DNA of 64,000 nucleotides from Brevibacillus_H ginsengisoli (GCF_050113715.1 NZ_JBNJQR010000006.1:124001-188000), one strand, 5' to 3'. Shown: positions 42,362 to 51,293, counted from the first letter of the stretch. Notes: generated from the letters alone by a model not told the origin. Program-made: numbers and translations.

Positions 42362-43099
42362 ATGCGCTTGACCGTATTAGGTTGTCAATCCCCTTATCCT
42401 GGGCCAAATGGAGCTACACCAGGGTACTTACTCCAGACAGACCAATCGAATATTTTACTAGACTGTGGAAGTGGAGTCATTAGTCAGCTGATGAAGCACC
42501 TTCCGCTTGTTGAGCTTGACGCCGTCTGTTTGTCTCATTATCATCACGACCATGTGGCTGATATAGGTGTCTTACAATATGGGATTATGCTGCATCAGCG
42601 TCTGAAAGATCGAACCAAAGGGGTTTTACCCGTCTATGGGCCAGCTAATATAGAAGAGCGGGGACTAAAACTTACTTATCAAGAGGCGACCGTCCATCAG
42701 GAAATTCGAGAGAACTCTGTTATACAGATCAAGGATGTACAGATTTCATTTCATAGGACGCAGCATGATATTCCCTGTTACGCAATGAGGATCGAATATC
42801 AGGGGAGAGTTCTGGTGTATGGCGCAGACAGCGGACCCAAAACTAACTGGGATTTTGCCAGGGATGCGGATCTGTTCATTTGTGAAGGAACGTTTCTAGA
42901 ACGGTTCAAACCTCAAGGGCCCACTGGTCACCTTAGCATCATCCAGGCCTCACAAATCGCACAAGAACTTCAGGCCAAAAAATTGATGATCACGCACTTG
43001 TTCCCCGCCTACAAACTTGAGGAAATTCGAGCGGAAATGCAGGGGTTCACATACGGTGAAAAGCTCATCGCTGAAATTGGCTTACAACTACAGATTTAA
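42362..43099 (+). CDS. Metallo-beta-lactamase-fold hydrolase (YhfI-like)
   Basis: The 245-residue protein has the metal motif SHYHHDHVADIG (HxHxDH), LLDCGSGV, an internal YGADSG and a final MITHLFPAY. The arrangement matches the B. subtilis YhfI/RNase Z-like group; the substrate is unknown. ATG at 42362 was chosen because AGAAGGAGTGG lies upstream and it starts the family N-terminus (MRLTVLGCQSPYPGPNGA). mnmM follows by 20 bases. Confidence 0.85.
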   Translation: MRLTVLGCQSPYPGPNGATPGYLLQTDQSNILLDCGSGVISQLMKHLPLVELDAVCLSHYHHDHVADIGVLQYGIMLHQRLKDRTKGVLPVYGPANIEERGLKLTYQEATVHQEIRENSVIQIKDVQISFHRTQHDIPCYAMRIEYQGRVLVYGADSGPKTNWDFARDADLFICEGTFLERFKPQGPTGHLSIIQASQIAQELQAKKLMITHLFPAYKLEEIRAEMQGFTYGEKLIAEIGLQLQI

Positions 43100-43119
43100 G
43101 ATCAGGAGAGGAAGTCATT

Positions 43120-43680
43120 ATGTTACCAAATGTGTTGGAAGTTGCGCGTCGTCTCATTCGGGAAAGAGTGGGCAGCAGCGAGACAGTTATCGATGCCACG
43201 ATGGGAAACGGCAATGATACTTTATTTCTAGCTGAACTTGTTGGAAAAGAAGGCAAGGTCATCGCCTTTGACATCCAGAAGGAGGCTGCAGAAAAGACAA
43301 AAGTAAGGCTAGAGAGCTATGGTGTCCTAGAGCAAGTGGAGATGAGACTCGTCAGTCATGAACAAATCAAGGAGATCTCCGAGTCTGTAGGAGCCATCAT
43401 GTTTAATCTGGGATATCTGCCAGGCGGGGACAAAGAAGTTTCAACCCAAGCAAAGAGCACGATTCGAGCGATTGAATCAGGTCTTCAAATTCTGAAATCT
43501 GGTGGGATTATGACCATCGTGGTGTATTGGGGTCACGAAGCCGGCGTGATCGAGAAGGAAGAGGTAGAGAACTATTGCATGGCGTTGGATCAATCGGAAT
43601 ATCTAGTTCTAAAATATCAATACCTGAACCAGAAGAACCAAGCCCCATTTTTGCTAGCCATCGAAAGAAGAGAGTCGTAA
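43120..43680 (+). CDS. mnmM: tRNA nm5(s2)U34 methyltransferase MnmM (YtqB family)
   Basis: The 186-residue SAM-dependent methyltransferase has VIDATMGNGNDT at residues 23-34 (SAM loop) and NLGYLPGGD near 95-103. These are the marks of the YtqB group, shown in B. subtilis to methylate 5-aminomethyl-uridine in the wobble position of tRNA (MnmM). ATG start with AGGAGAGGAAG. The transfer of function from YtqB is by family resemblance. Confidence 0.82.
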   Translation: MLPNVLEVARRLIRERVGSSETVIDATMGNGNDTLFLAELVGKEGKVIAFDIQKEAAEKTKVRLESYGVLEQVEMRLVSHEQIKEISESVGAIMFNLGYLPGGDKEVSTQAKSTIRAIESGLQILKSGGIMTIVVYWGHEAGVIEKEEVENYCMALDQSEYLVLKYQYLNQKNQAPFLLAIERRES

Positions 43681-43788
43681 AGAAGTAGGCTCCTCCTCGC
43701 TCGAAATAGGCAATCGCTTTTCCCACATGAAACATATCCTGATAAAGAAACAACTTATTGATAGATTAGGATGTGAGAGGGGATCTGT

Positions 43789-44841
43789 GTGGGGCAAATT
43801 GGAATTCTGTTAGATTGGAAAGTGTTGCAAAGAGCAATTGAAGGGAAAAGCACGTTTGAACGGCTCAACTATTATGAGGAGATCGGTAAGGAACTAAATT
43901 TATTTCCTGTTTTTTTTCATCCATTACATGTTGACTTTACTCGTAACAAAGTTAGGGGCTATCGTTATCGAAATGGAAAATTAGTGCGTCATAAGACGAA
44001 ACTACCGAAGATTATTCATAATCGAGTGTTGACGGGCGATAACAAGACCAATCAGGCCATTCAACGCCTGGGAAGGATCGGAAAAGTGTATAATGGCATC
44101 GTTGCTCGTAATAAATCAACGGTCCATCGTTTACTCATTCGCAACCCCAATCTACGGAAGTATCTTCCGCAGACGTCTCTTTATACCAAAGACAATTTAG
44201 TCCGTTTCCTGCAAGGAAATCCGGTTGTCTATGTGAAGCCTGTGGTTGGATCTGTTGGAAAGGGAGTAGCTCGCATCGAAAGACAAGGAGACAACTATTT
44301 GTTTGTTGCGGCGGGAAAGCGTGCCGTGTTAAGCAAATATGGTGTCGTAACTGAAGCGGGTAGGTGGGTAAGTGGAAGACGTTTTCTAGTTCAACAAGGG
44401 ATACCATTGGCTAGATATCATGGACGTACGTTCGATATTCGCGTCTCTGTCCAAAAAGACGGGAACCGTGAATGGAATGTTTCTGGTCTCGTTTGCAAAG
44501 TGGCCAATCCTCAGAATAAACTAAGCAACTTGTCTCGTGGAGGGAAAGCAGAGCCAATTGATCGGGTGCTACTTGACTTATTTGATTCCAATTTGAAGGT
44601 CCAAGAGATCAAAAAGCGGATTTCACAAGCGGCAATAGAAATCGCCCAACAGCTGAATAAATTTTACCCTTCATTAGCCGACCTCGGAATGGATATGGGG
44701 ATAGATCGTGAAGGGAACCCGTATTTAATCGAAGTGAACGTGCGTGATCAACGGTATTCCTTTTATAAGGCTGGTTCCATAGGCATGTTCAAGGAAACCT
44801 ATCGACGACCGATGGCGTACGGGAAAAGCTTTTTATCTTAA
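43789..44841 (+). CDS. YheC/YheD-family ATP-grasp protein (spore-coat associated)
   Basis: The 350-residue protein has an N-terminal YheC/D region (MGQIGILLDWKVLQ, RYRNGKLVRHKTKLPKIIHN) followed by an ATP-grasp-like domain with VYVKPVVGSVGKGVARIE and a final GMDMGIDREGNPYLIEVN containing the metal-binding Glu/Asn. Members are associated with the B. subtilis spore coat; the ligase substrate is unknown. GTG at 43789 follows GAGAGGGGA. A strong terminator follows. Confidence 0.85.
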   Translation: MGQIGILLDWKVLQRAIEGKSTFERLNYYEEIGKELNLFPVFFHPLHVDFTRNKVRGYRYRNGKLVRHKTKLPKIIHNRVLTGDNKTNQAIQRLGRIGKVYNGIVARNKSTVHRLLIRNPNLRKYLPQTSLYTKDNLVRFLQGNPVVYVKPVVGSVGKGVARIERQGDNYLFVAAGKRAVLSKYGVVTEAGRWVSGRRFLVQQGIPLARYHGRTFDIRVSVQKDGNREWNVSGLVCKVANPQNKLSNLSRGGKAEPIDRVLLDLFDSNLKVQEIKKRISQAAIEIAQQLNKFYPSLADLGMDMGIDREGNPYLIEVNVRDQRYSFYKAGSIGMFKETYRRPMAYGKSFLS

Positions 44842-44855
44842 CGGGAAGTAAAGAT

Positions 44856-44894
44856 CAACCTGCACTCAACTTTAGTGGGTGCAGGTTGTTTTTG
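44856..44894 (+). terminator. Intrinsic terminator between convergent genes
   Basis: CAACCTGCACTCA pairs with TGGGTGCAGGTTG (one T-G pair), followed by TTTTTG. It ends the YheC/D gene and may also stop the convergent metallo-hydrolase transcript. Confidence 0.88.
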
Positions 44895-44907
44895 TATTTA
44901 GCTACGT

Positions 44908-45660
44908 TTAGAAGTAGAGTACTTCTCCATCCAGTGGAATACTCACACGATTTATAAGATCACTTCTCTCCAACTCGCTCCTCAGTTCATCTCGTGTCAG
45001 CAAGCAATGGTTAATGGCTTCCATATGAACGGCGACCACCTTGCTGTTTGGAACATGATGACAAACTTCCCTTACATCCTTAGCATCCATCGTAATCGGA
45101 TCACCCTTGATGAACTGGGCGGCGCCCGCATTCAGTACCGTAACGCTAGGCTGAAAAGAAGTAATAGCTTCACGGACATCATCACACCAAATCGTATCCC
45201 CTGCGATATAAAGAGTAGGTTCTTCGTTAGCCGCCAGCACAAACCCTGATACATTCCCCATGGCTTTCCCAATCTCGCCTGTGCCGTGCTGGCCATTTGT
45301 ACGAGTTATCGTAATGTTATTCCACTTAAAGGTGTCCTGAATGGGAATCACATCCGTAAAGCCAGCGTCACGCAGTGTAGCAACGTCAGTTGGTTGACAA
45401 AAGACTGGCAGATGCTTGGGAAGAATCTCTTTAGCGGTATCGTCTAAATGATCCCTGTGGCAATGGGTGATGAGTAACGCGTCTATCTCGTTCCAGATTG
45501 GCAGGTTGGAGGGTAGATCGACGAGTGGATTGCGCCTTGTATTCCCCGAATTGATAATAGGCGGGGCAGATTCTTTTGGTCCTAGCATAGGATCGACCAG
45601 AATGTTCTGATCCTTTATACTAAGCAGTAACGTGGCATGGCGAATGACTTGCAGTTTCAT
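44908..45660 (-). CDS. Metallo-beta-lactamase-fold hydrolase (UlaG-like)
   Basis: The 250-residue protein begins MKLQVIRHATLLLSIKDQ and has the metal motif THCHRDHLDD, NGQHGTGEIG, YIAGDTIWCDD and a final VAVHMEAINHCLL. The pattern is that of the ascorbate-6-phosphate lactonase-like and UPF0173-like hydrolases. AAGGAGTGAATCG precedes the ATG. It diverges from an Lrp-type regulator 120 bases away, a common pairing of enzyme and controller. Substrate unknown. Confidence 0.85.
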   Translation of the reverse strand: MKLQVIRHATLLLSIKDQNILVDPMLGPKESAPPIINSGNTRRNPLVDLPSNLPIWNEIDALLITHCHRDHLDDTAKEILPKHLPVFCQPTDVATLRDAGFTDVIPIQDTFKWNNITITRTNGQHGTGEIGKAMGNVSGFVLAANEEPTLYIAGDTIWCDDVREAITSFQPSVTVLNAGAAQFIKGDPITMDAKDVREVCHHVPNSKVVAVHMEAINHCLLTRDELRSELERSDLINRVSIPLDGEVLYF

Positions 45661-45780
45661 GGACGATTCACTCCTTACGATTGGCTATTCATAGCGTATC
45701 AAATACCAACACCATGAATGAATGGCCTCATGAAAGTGTTCATAAGCGAGAACTTACATAATGAAAGGAATTGGACCAGT

Positions 45781-46197
45781 ATGCTTGATCAGACTGATCT
45801 GGAGATCTTGCAGGTACTGCTGCGCGATTGTCGCAAGCAATGGAAAACCATTGGAGAAGAGGTTCATTTGACGGGGCAAGCGGTTGCTTCACGCATCCGA
45901 AAAATGGAGGAAATGGGTATCATCGAAGGTTTTACGATTAAACTGAATCAGCAAAAAATGGGGCTAAAGATCACGGCGTTGATCACCATTTTCATGAAAT
46001 CGGCGAATCACCAACGCTTTCTTGGGTTTCTCGAGCATCAAACGTGTATTGAGGAAGCGCATCGGGTAACAGGAGAAGGCTGCTACTGGATCAAGGCGAA
46101 CTTTAAAGAGCAAGAGGAGCTGAACCTTTTCCTCGATCAGTTGCTAGATCATGCTAATTATCGGGTGTCTTTGTCTTTAAAGAAAGTGATAGAATAA
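45781..46197 (+). CDS. Lrp/AsnC-family transcriptional regulator
   Basis: The 138-residue protein has an N-terminal winged helix (LDQTDLEILQVLLRDCRKQW, LTGQAVASRIRKMEEMGII) and a C-terminal RAM/ASNC ligand-binding domain. ATG at 45781 was chosen because it gives the normal family N-terminus; AAAGGAA is about 11 bases upstream. The divergent metallo-hydrolase gene is its likely target. Effector unknown. Confidence 0.87.
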   Translation: MLDQTDLEILQVLLRDCRKQWKTIGEEVHLTGQAVASRIRKMEEMGIIEGFTIKLNQQKMGLKITALITIFMKSANHQRFLGFLEHQTCIEEAHRVTGEGCYWIKANFKEQEELNLFLDQLLDHANYRVSLSLKKVIE

Positions 46198-46210
46198 CCT
46201 TCTTCAAACA

Positions 46211-46250
46211 AAAACCAGCCGAACACTGATGGGTGTCGACTGGTTTTCTG
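46211..46250 (+). terminator. Terminator after the Lrp-type gene
   Basis: AAAACCAG pairs with CTGGTTTT, with inner CGA/TCG and ACAC/GTGT pairs. It lies between convergent genes and is A-rich on one side and T-rich on the other, so it may act in both directions. Confidence 0.75.
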
Positions 46251-46260
46251 CTGTTAGAGA

Positions 46261-46710
46261 TTACTCAAGACCGCGAATTTGACGGTAAAATAACGCCAAA
46301 ATTGACTTGCGTGTAAGAATGCCCACAAAGACGCCATCCTCATTTTCCACACAGAGGAATGGATGATTAATGGATAGTTCCAAAGCCCGAAGAAAATCAT
46401 CTGTTTCTTTGATGCGAGGAATTTTTCGATTCATCACGTCTTCTACTTTTTGCTCTGCCAGCTTTTCATATTCAATACGCTCGATCCCCAGGATAGATTC
46501 TAATATGAGCGTCTTGCTGATTAACCCGTGAATACGGTAGTCCATATCAAGAACGGGAATAGACGAGTACCCAGATTTGATTAGAACAAGTAGAGCGTGT
46601 TCCAGAGAGTTGCCCAGTTGAACATGGGCTACTTTGGAAGCGGAGATGACGAGGTTGGTAAGATCAGCTTGAGGAAGCTGGAGTTGTTTTTGTTGTTGTG
46701 GCTCTGACAA
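46261..46710 (-). CDS. darB: CBS-pair protein, c-di-AMP-binding CbpB/DarB (YkuL)
   Basis: The 149-residue protein consists of two CBS domains (SKVAHVQLGNSLEHALLVL, GYSSIPVLDMDYRIHGLI; then VEDVMNRKIPRIKETDDFL, HPFLCVENEDGVFVGILTRK). In B. subtilis this protein binds c-di-AMP and, when free, stimulates the (p)ppGpp synthetase Rel and pyruvate carboxylase. TTG at 46710 was chosen since AAAGGA lies 10 bases upstream; the GTG at 46719 is too close. Confidence 0.82.
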   Translation of the reverse strand: MSEPQQQKQLQLPQADLTNLVISASKVAHVQLGNSLEHALLVLIKSGYSSIPVLDMDYRIHGLISKTLILESILGIERIEYEKLAEQKVEDVMNRKIPRIKETDDFLRALELSINHPFLCVENEDGVFVGILTRKSILALFYRQIRGLE

Positions 46711-46733
46711 AGCTACCACGTCCTTTCTAAAAG

Positions 46734-46774
46734 CAATCCGAATAACCTAACGTTACTCTGCAACGCTCGGATTG
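46734..46774 (-). repeat. Inverted repeat in the darB leader
   Basis: CAATCCGA (46734-46741) and TCGGATTG (46767-46774) are exact reverse complements with a 25-base loop. It lies 24 bases before the chosen darB start and could be an operator or leader hairpin. Confidence 0.5.
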
Positions 46775-46806
46775 TAAAGATTCTAATATAGTCAGAACGA
46801 ATTCAC

Positions 46807-46835
46807 GAAAAAAGGCCCAGCTAATTCGCTAGGCC
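46807..46835 (-). terminator. Terminator of the acyltransferase gene
   Basis: Read on the minus strand, GGCCTAGC and GCTGGGCC pair (one T-G) around GAATTA and are followed by TTTTTT. Confidence 0.85.
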
Positions 46836-46935
46836 AATTAATCGAGGTGTGGGATTACTGTTCCCGAATAATAGTATGGCCTGATTGAACAAGAAATTCA
46901 TTAGGGATTTGTTGACAACCACGCTCAAATCCTTA

Positions 46936-48075
46936 TCAGGCTTGATACGATTGCATAACCGGCTTCGATTGAACTTGTGTTTGTGTCTTTTTCCATTTCA
47001 CGATCGTCGTACAGTTATACAAGATGACGCTGAGTGGGGCTGTTACGATGAGCAAAGCGAAGATGATCATCGGTACTGGCCAGAATCGTACATGGTAAAT
47101 CACATAACTCTCCAACAGGTACAAGAGAAATGGATGTGTGATATAGATCGCCATATTATGCTTGGCCAATTGAGACAGCAGCTTTCCGAGTCGTTCTGTT
47201 CTGCCGAGATAAGCCATAAGCGGGTAGAAAGCCAATATGAAGCTGGTTGTATAAATCATATATAACGGATTGAATATATTTAAACCTTCCAAATAGGTCA
47301 TTTGCTTGGTCAAATAAAGCGTGATCAAGGTTGCTGTCGAGAGAATCAAAACGGCCCAACTGTAGGGCAACAAACGCTTTATCCAAGTTCTCCATTCAGT
47401 GACGTACATTCCAGCGTATGCTCCCAGTATAAAATAAAACACATACATGCAGACGTACAACTGACTATAGGTGTAGCTGTTATGCAGGATCTGCAAAATG
47501 ACAGAGGAAGACCAATCGATCTGATCGGCTGCCGGTGAAACAAAGAAATATTGATATACTCCGTACAGAAGCAGCTGCAGAATTCCGATGTATATTACAT
47601 GTTTGAAGCGCAAGTGTTTTTCAATTCCATGCTTTGTGAGCATGAAGAAGACAGTCACTTGCAAGTAGAGCGGAATGTAGTACAAGTGATAAAAGGAACT
47701 GCCAGTGATCAAACTTTTTAGGTACTCTGGAACCAAGATATTTAAATCAACGGTATGAAACTGGGTATACGTATAAATTCCTGTCCAGATGAGGTAGGGA
47801 ATGATAATATTCACCAAACGTTTCTTCCAAAAGGTGCTCCATAGGACTTGACGATGCTTGTACCAGTAAAAAAGGAGCATGCCTGTACCAAAAATAAAAA
47901 ACGAGCGACCAAATCGTAAAAGAATAATACTCAATGCCTCAATATCGTAGTTCCACGGAAAATCACCTTGAGCATCGATAAAAAAACCAAGAATATGAAT
48001 CAAGAGGATCGACAATGCCCCAAATACGAAAAAGGCATTCAAGTCTTGAAAAGAGCCTCTTCTATTGTTATCCAT
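46936..48075 (-). CDS. Membrane acyltransferase (acyltransferase family 3)
   Basis: The 379-residue protein has about ten hydrophobic helices and the family-3 features: an N-terminal helix with FFVFGALSILLIHILGFF, an Arg/Phe pair in RFGRSFFIFGTGMLLFY, and a late NMAIYITHPFLL. Such proteins acetylate or acylate cell-surface polysaccharide, peptidoglycan or lipids. AGGAGGAATC precedes the ATG by 10 bases. Single-gene unit with its own terminator; the acceptor cannot be told. Confidence 0.8.
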   Translation of the reverse strand: MDNNRRGSFQDLNAFFVFGALSILLIHILGFFIDAQGDFPWNYDIEALSIILLRFGRSFFIFGTGMLLFYWYKHRQVLWSTFWKKRLVNIIIPYLIWTGIYTYTQFHTVDLNILVPEYLKSLITGSSFYHLYYIPLYLQVTVFFMLTKHGIEKHLRFKHVIYIGILQLLLYGVYQYFFVSPAADQIDWSSSVILQILHNSYTYSQLYVCMYVFYFILGAYAGMYVTEWRTWIKRLLPYSWAVLILSTATLITLYLTKQMTYLEGLNIFNPLYMIYTTSFILAFYPLMAYLGRTERLGKLLSQLAKHNMAIYITHPFLLYLLESYVIYHVRFWPVPMIIFALLIVTAPLSVILYNCTTIVKWKKTQTQVQSKPVMQSYQA

Positions 48076-48129
48076 GATGTCTGATTCCTCCTAGTAAACG
48101 CTAGAACATTCCCAGATTGGTGTATTTGA

Positions 48130-48978
48130 TCAGGGAAGGCGCCAGGAATCTTCCTGAAGCTCTCTAGCGGTAAAAGCAAACAAGCCTAGTTTGTCCTGAA
48201 GGTGGGTACGCGCATTCTCAACACTCTCTAAATCAATTCGAAAGGGTACTTGCTTGGCTGAATGACATTTGGAAAAAGCATCCCAAAGAGCAGATTTTAC
48301 TTCAGCTACCGTAATCTCTTTTTTCATTTGGTCGGAAACACTGCCAATGGTTTCAGCTTCGATTGAGGGGATTGGTTTATGTGATTCCATTTCCTGAAGT
48401 CCTGCCTCTTGATAGAAGCGTTCCATTAGCCGCCCTCGTTCTAGGCCACTTCCTTCAACATTGATGCAAAGCTGTAGAATAGAGCCAAAGCGAGTGCGTC
48501 GTTGTGCCATTCCACCGATTTTTTTTCCGTTCATCGCAAAGTCGTAATCACCAACGCAGTAGGATCCTAGGACTTCCCCGATTTCAATTTCGCCGTATGA
48601 GGACAAGCCTTCCTGCAACATGCTCGTGGCTAATTGGAAGAAATCATCGATCGAGATATTGCGATCAGGCAGTAAAATCGCCATGTTTAGTACGCCTTGG
48701 TCTAGTGGAACACATGCGCCCCCAGAAGAACGCAAAAGTGCTCCATACCCTTGTCGGGCAGTTTGTTGCAGGGCTTTCTCCAGTCGGGGAAGCTTGGCGT
48801 CTCGTCTTCCAAGAAAAAGAGCTCGTTCGTATATCCATAAATGAACAATCGGTTTCGAGTTTGGTTCCGCCATTAGATTTGCGAATGCTTCATCAATGGC
48901 AATAGGCAATACGGGACTCGCGGTATGTGTGCCCGAGTCCATCCAGAGAATTTCGGGAAATGATGAAAAAAATGACAA
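48130..48978 (-). CDS. lipL: Octanoyl-[GcvH]:protein N-octanoyltransferase
   Basis: LipL moves octanoyl groups from GcvH to E2 subunits in Firmicute lipoate synthesis. The 282-residue protein has LLRSSGGACVPLDQGVLN (lipoyl-binding loop), the catalytic Cys141 in GSYCVGDYDF, and the Lys of GKKIGGMAQRR (152-153), all as in LipL and unlike the related LipM, whose Cys is in another loop. TTG at 48978 was chosen because AAAGGAG lies 8 bases upstream; this gives the family length of about 281. Confidence 0.88.
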   Translation of the reverse strand: MSFFSSFPEILWMDSGTHTASPVLPIAIDEAFANLMAEPNSKPIVHLWIYERALFLGRRDAKLPRLEKALQQTARQGYGALLRSSGGACVPLDQGVLNMAILLPDRNISIDDFFQLATSMLQEGLSSYGEIEIGEVLGSYCVGDYDFAMNGKKIGGMAQRRTRFGSILQLCINVEGSGLERGRLMERFYQEAGLQEMESHKPIPSIEAETIGSVSDQMKKEITVAEVKSALWDAFSKCHSAKQVPFRIDLESVENARTHLQDKLGLFAFTARELQEDSWRLP

Positions 48979-49070
48979 TGTCCTGGCTCCTTTCATCAGG
49001 CAAAAGTCGGTTTTCATTATACACGTGAGCGAATACTTAATCAATGAAGCAATCGGTATGTTCCCGTGTC

Positions 49071-49117
49071 AAAAAACCAAATAACCCGGGATAATCCACG
49101 AATCCCGGGCTATTTGG
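49071..49117 (-). terminator. Terminator of the SLH-domain gene
   Basis: CCAAATA-A-CCCGGGAT (49077-49092) and ATCCCGGG-C-TATTTGG (49102-49117) pair with one mismatch. On the minus strand the stem is followed by TTTTTT. Confidence 0.88.
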
Positions 49118-49136
49118 ACATTTTTAAAGGTGTTTT

Positions 49137-50366
49137 TTAATTCTTAAGAACTTTTAACGAAAAATTATCAAAATATGTGGCTTTATTCGGGACGTCAATC
49201 ATGGCCTTACGTTGCAGGTAGAGACCTACTTTGGTTGGCTGTTTGATTTGATCTTTTTGCTCGAAAATGAAATTGCCATTTAGATAAACGGAGAGAGTTG
49301 AGTCCTTCACTTCGACTTTTAGTGTATTAGTTGATTTTAAAAGATAAGAAGCTTGAGCGAGTACCTTTGCTTCCTTTTGTTGAACGTCTTTCACTTCAGC
49401 AATCGTTAATTTTCCTTTTTCCACGAAAATGACTTTGGCAACATCATCTTTTCCGGTGATGAATAAGCCGCCCAACCCATCATTTTTGCGAGCGATCACA
49501 TCCACTTGAATTTGAAAATTTGACTCATCGGCCTTGTTCCAATCAAGCGGCAAAAAGTAGTGGTGAAGATTCGTATCCGTACTGAAAGCAGTAACGGTTT
49601 TATCGACGACGCCCCATGTGCCAAATGAATCGTCCGTTTTCCACTGACTGAGCTTGCTGTCGGAGAAGCTGTCCGTAATGCTTGTTGGAGGTGTAGGGGG
49701 CTTGGGGGTTGGAGTTGTTGGCGGGAATACCACTTTCACTTCATCCAACTTGGACCGATACAACAGTGATGCGGCTTCTGCCCGAGTGATTGGCGATTGG
49801 GGTCTAAATGTTGAGTCATTAAAGCCTTTGATGAGATCATTTTGAAGGGCGAGCGCAATATAGGGACGCAGCGCCTTGGAGATATCGTCTTGGTCACGGA
49901 AGTTGTCGAGTTGGGAGAGTTTCGGCGTTTGGGTGCGATCATAGCCCATTAATCGAACCAGCGCGACTGCGATATCTTCACGCACAGCATATTCATCTGG
50001 TTTATATAGATAGACGGAACCCGATTTATATCCGGTTAGGTACGATTTGGCCAGCTCTACGTAATAGAACGCCCAGTGTTTTTTATTGACATCTTCAAAG
50101 GTCTGAGAAATGTTGTTGGAGCGTTCAATATCGATGTTGGCGGCTGCAATCATGATTTTGGCAAATTCAGCGCGGGTGATCTTGGCATCAGGACGGAAGG
50201 TTCCGTCATTATACCCTGAGATAATTCCTTTGTTGGACATTTCCATGATGGCTTCATAGGCCCAATGGCTTCTGGATACATCTGAGAACCGTTCCGATGC
50301 GTGGGCGAGCGGGAGAAGAGTGAAGAATAAAGCAGCTGTCAGCAAATAGGTTAGCAGCTTTTTCAT
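49137..50366 (-). CDS. Secreted S-layer-homology (SLH) protein with C-terminal beta-sandwich
   Basis: The 409-residue protein has a signal peptide (MKKLLTYLLTAALFFTLLPL, cut near AHA-SE), three SLH domains (residues about 27-75, 88-145, 150-210; SHWAYEAIMEMSNKGIISGY, WAFYYVELAKSYLTG, LRPYIALALQNDLIKG) that anchor to cell-wall polymers, a Thr/Pro linker (PPTTPTPKPPTPP), and a 190-residue domain resembling concanavalin/LamG-like sugar-binding folds (SDSKLSQWKTDDSFGTWGVV, YLNGNFIFEQ). Likely a cell-surface adhesin or polymer-binding protein. Ribosome site AGGAGGATC precedes ATG. Confidence 0.88.
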   Translation of the reverse strand: MKKLLTYLLTAALFFTLLPLAHASERFSDVSRSHWAYEAIMEMSNKGIISGYNDGTFRPDAKITRAEFAKIMIAAANIDIERSNNISQTFEDVNKKHWAFYYVELAKSYLTGYKSGSVYLYKPDEYAVREDIAVALVRLMGYDRTQTPKLSQLDNFRDQDDISKALRPYIALALQNDLIKGFNDSTFRPQSPITRAEAASLLYRSKLDEVKVVFPPTTPTPKPPTPPTSITDSFSDSKLSQWKTDDSFGTWGVVDKTVTAFSTDTNLHHYFLPLDWNKADESNFQIQVDVIARKNDGLGGLFITGKDDVAKVIFVEKGKLTIAEVKDVQQKEAKVLAQASYLLKSTNTLKVEVKDSTLSVYLNGNFIFEQKDQIKQPTKVGLYLQRKAMIDVPNKATYFDNFSLKVLKN

Positions 50367-50451
50367 ATGATCCTCCTTTAATGTGAAAAGATTTTTCTGA
50401 CAGATATGACGTTGGAAATTACAGGAAGGTTGCAGAAGGACAAGCTTGATT

Positions 50452-50490
50452 AAAAAAAATAAGACAGCAGGAATAATTTGCCTGCTGTCT
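50452..50490 (-). terminator. Terminator of the LysM/Pro-rich gene
   Basis: AGACAGCAGG and CCTGCTGTCT form a perfect 10-bp stem; on the minus strand it is followed by TATTTTTTTT. Confidence 0.92.
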
Positions 50491-50506
50491 ATTTTGAAAA
50501 TCTAAA

Positions 50507-51046
50507 TCAGGGGAATCTCCAGCGTCTTCTTCTGCGGGAGCATGAGGTAGAGGAAGAGGAAGAGGATTGTCGATCACAGCGTCTTTTACGCTTACAAGCA
50601 GAGGAAGAAGAGGAGGAAGAAGAGGAAGATTCTTTATGAATTGGTGGACAGGGGGATATAGGCGGACAGGGTTGTGGAGGTGGAAATGGAGGAAAAGGTT
50701 GTATAGCAGGTGGAAATGGAGGGAATGGTTGTACGGGCGGTAGTGGATGAACCTGTACGAATGCTGAGTAAGGCGAAACAACGGATGGGGGTGGCGGAGC
50801 TGGTGGGAAAGGTCGAATAGCTCTGGGAGGCGGTGGCGGTGGAGGTGGAGGTGGCGGTGGTGGTAGGAATGGGGCTGTTCTTCCTGGTGGCAGTGGAAAT
50901 GGTACGATAATCACTCTTTTGCGAGGAAAACGGACATATGGGCTTCGGACGTATGGGTTGTTTTGAATAAGCCATTTGAGATTGATCTTGAAACGGCAGG
51001 AAATTGAATGAAGACTTTCTCCTTTTCCAGCGAGATATTGATACAA
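50507..51046 (-). CDS. LysM protein with polyproline, polyserine and arginine-rich tail
   Basis: From TTG at 51046 (7 bases after AAAGGAGG) the 179-residue product begins with one LysM domain (GKGESLHSISCRFKINLKWL, ending RKRVIIVP; residues 1-50), then an uninterrupted run of 13 prolines, PFPPFPP-type repeats to about residue 135, a run of 10 serines, and a basic end (ACKRKRRCDRQ, a second Ser run, CSRRRRRWRF). The LysM suggests peptidoglycan binding; Ser/Arg-rich tails occur in some spore coat proteins. Spore coat or cortex location is inference. Exact family not recognised. Confidence 0.65.
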   Translation of the reverse strand: MYQYLAGKGESLHSISCRFKINLKWLIQNNPYVRSPYVRFPRKRVIIVPFPLPPGRTAPFLPPPPPPPPPPPPPRAIRPFPPAPPPPSVVSPYSAFVQVHPLPPVQPFPPFPPAIQPFPPFPPPQPCPPISPCPPIHKESSSSSSSSSSACKRKRRCDRQSSSSSSTSCSRRRRRWRFP

Positions 51047-51204
51047 GATAACTCCTCCTTTCGAGATTATAGGATAATGTATGCGTGACACGGGGACATG
51101 CGCCAAGACGGTTGCCTACCAACTGGTAAAATGTACGTATGGCAAATGAATACAAACTCATCCAATACCATTTTCATTAGGAAAAAAAGTCATATTATTG
51201 CAAT

Positions 51205-51233
51205 TTGGATTGTGCTCTATGTTTGTTTACAAT
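51205..51233 (+). promoter_or_regulatory. Candidate promoter of the PAS-SpoIIE gene
   Basis: TTGGAT and TACAAT are 17 bases apart, about 60 bases before the chosen start codon. Confidence 0.6.
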
Positions 51234-51293
51234 AGAGTACATGGGAATTGCACCCAAATTCTATTGATTATGGGCATATGGGGGAGCCGTGGT

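Noticed and set aside
43681..43788. Sporulation promoter before the YheC/D gene (CATATCCTGA-like)
   Set aside because: Matches to sigma-E, sigma-G or sigma-K patterns are too poor to call.
50634..51161. Second minus-strand frame rich in Ser/Thr/Pro overlapping the LysM gene
   Set aside because: It is a frame shadow of low-complexity DNA; the LysM domain and well-placed ribosome site lie in the other frame.
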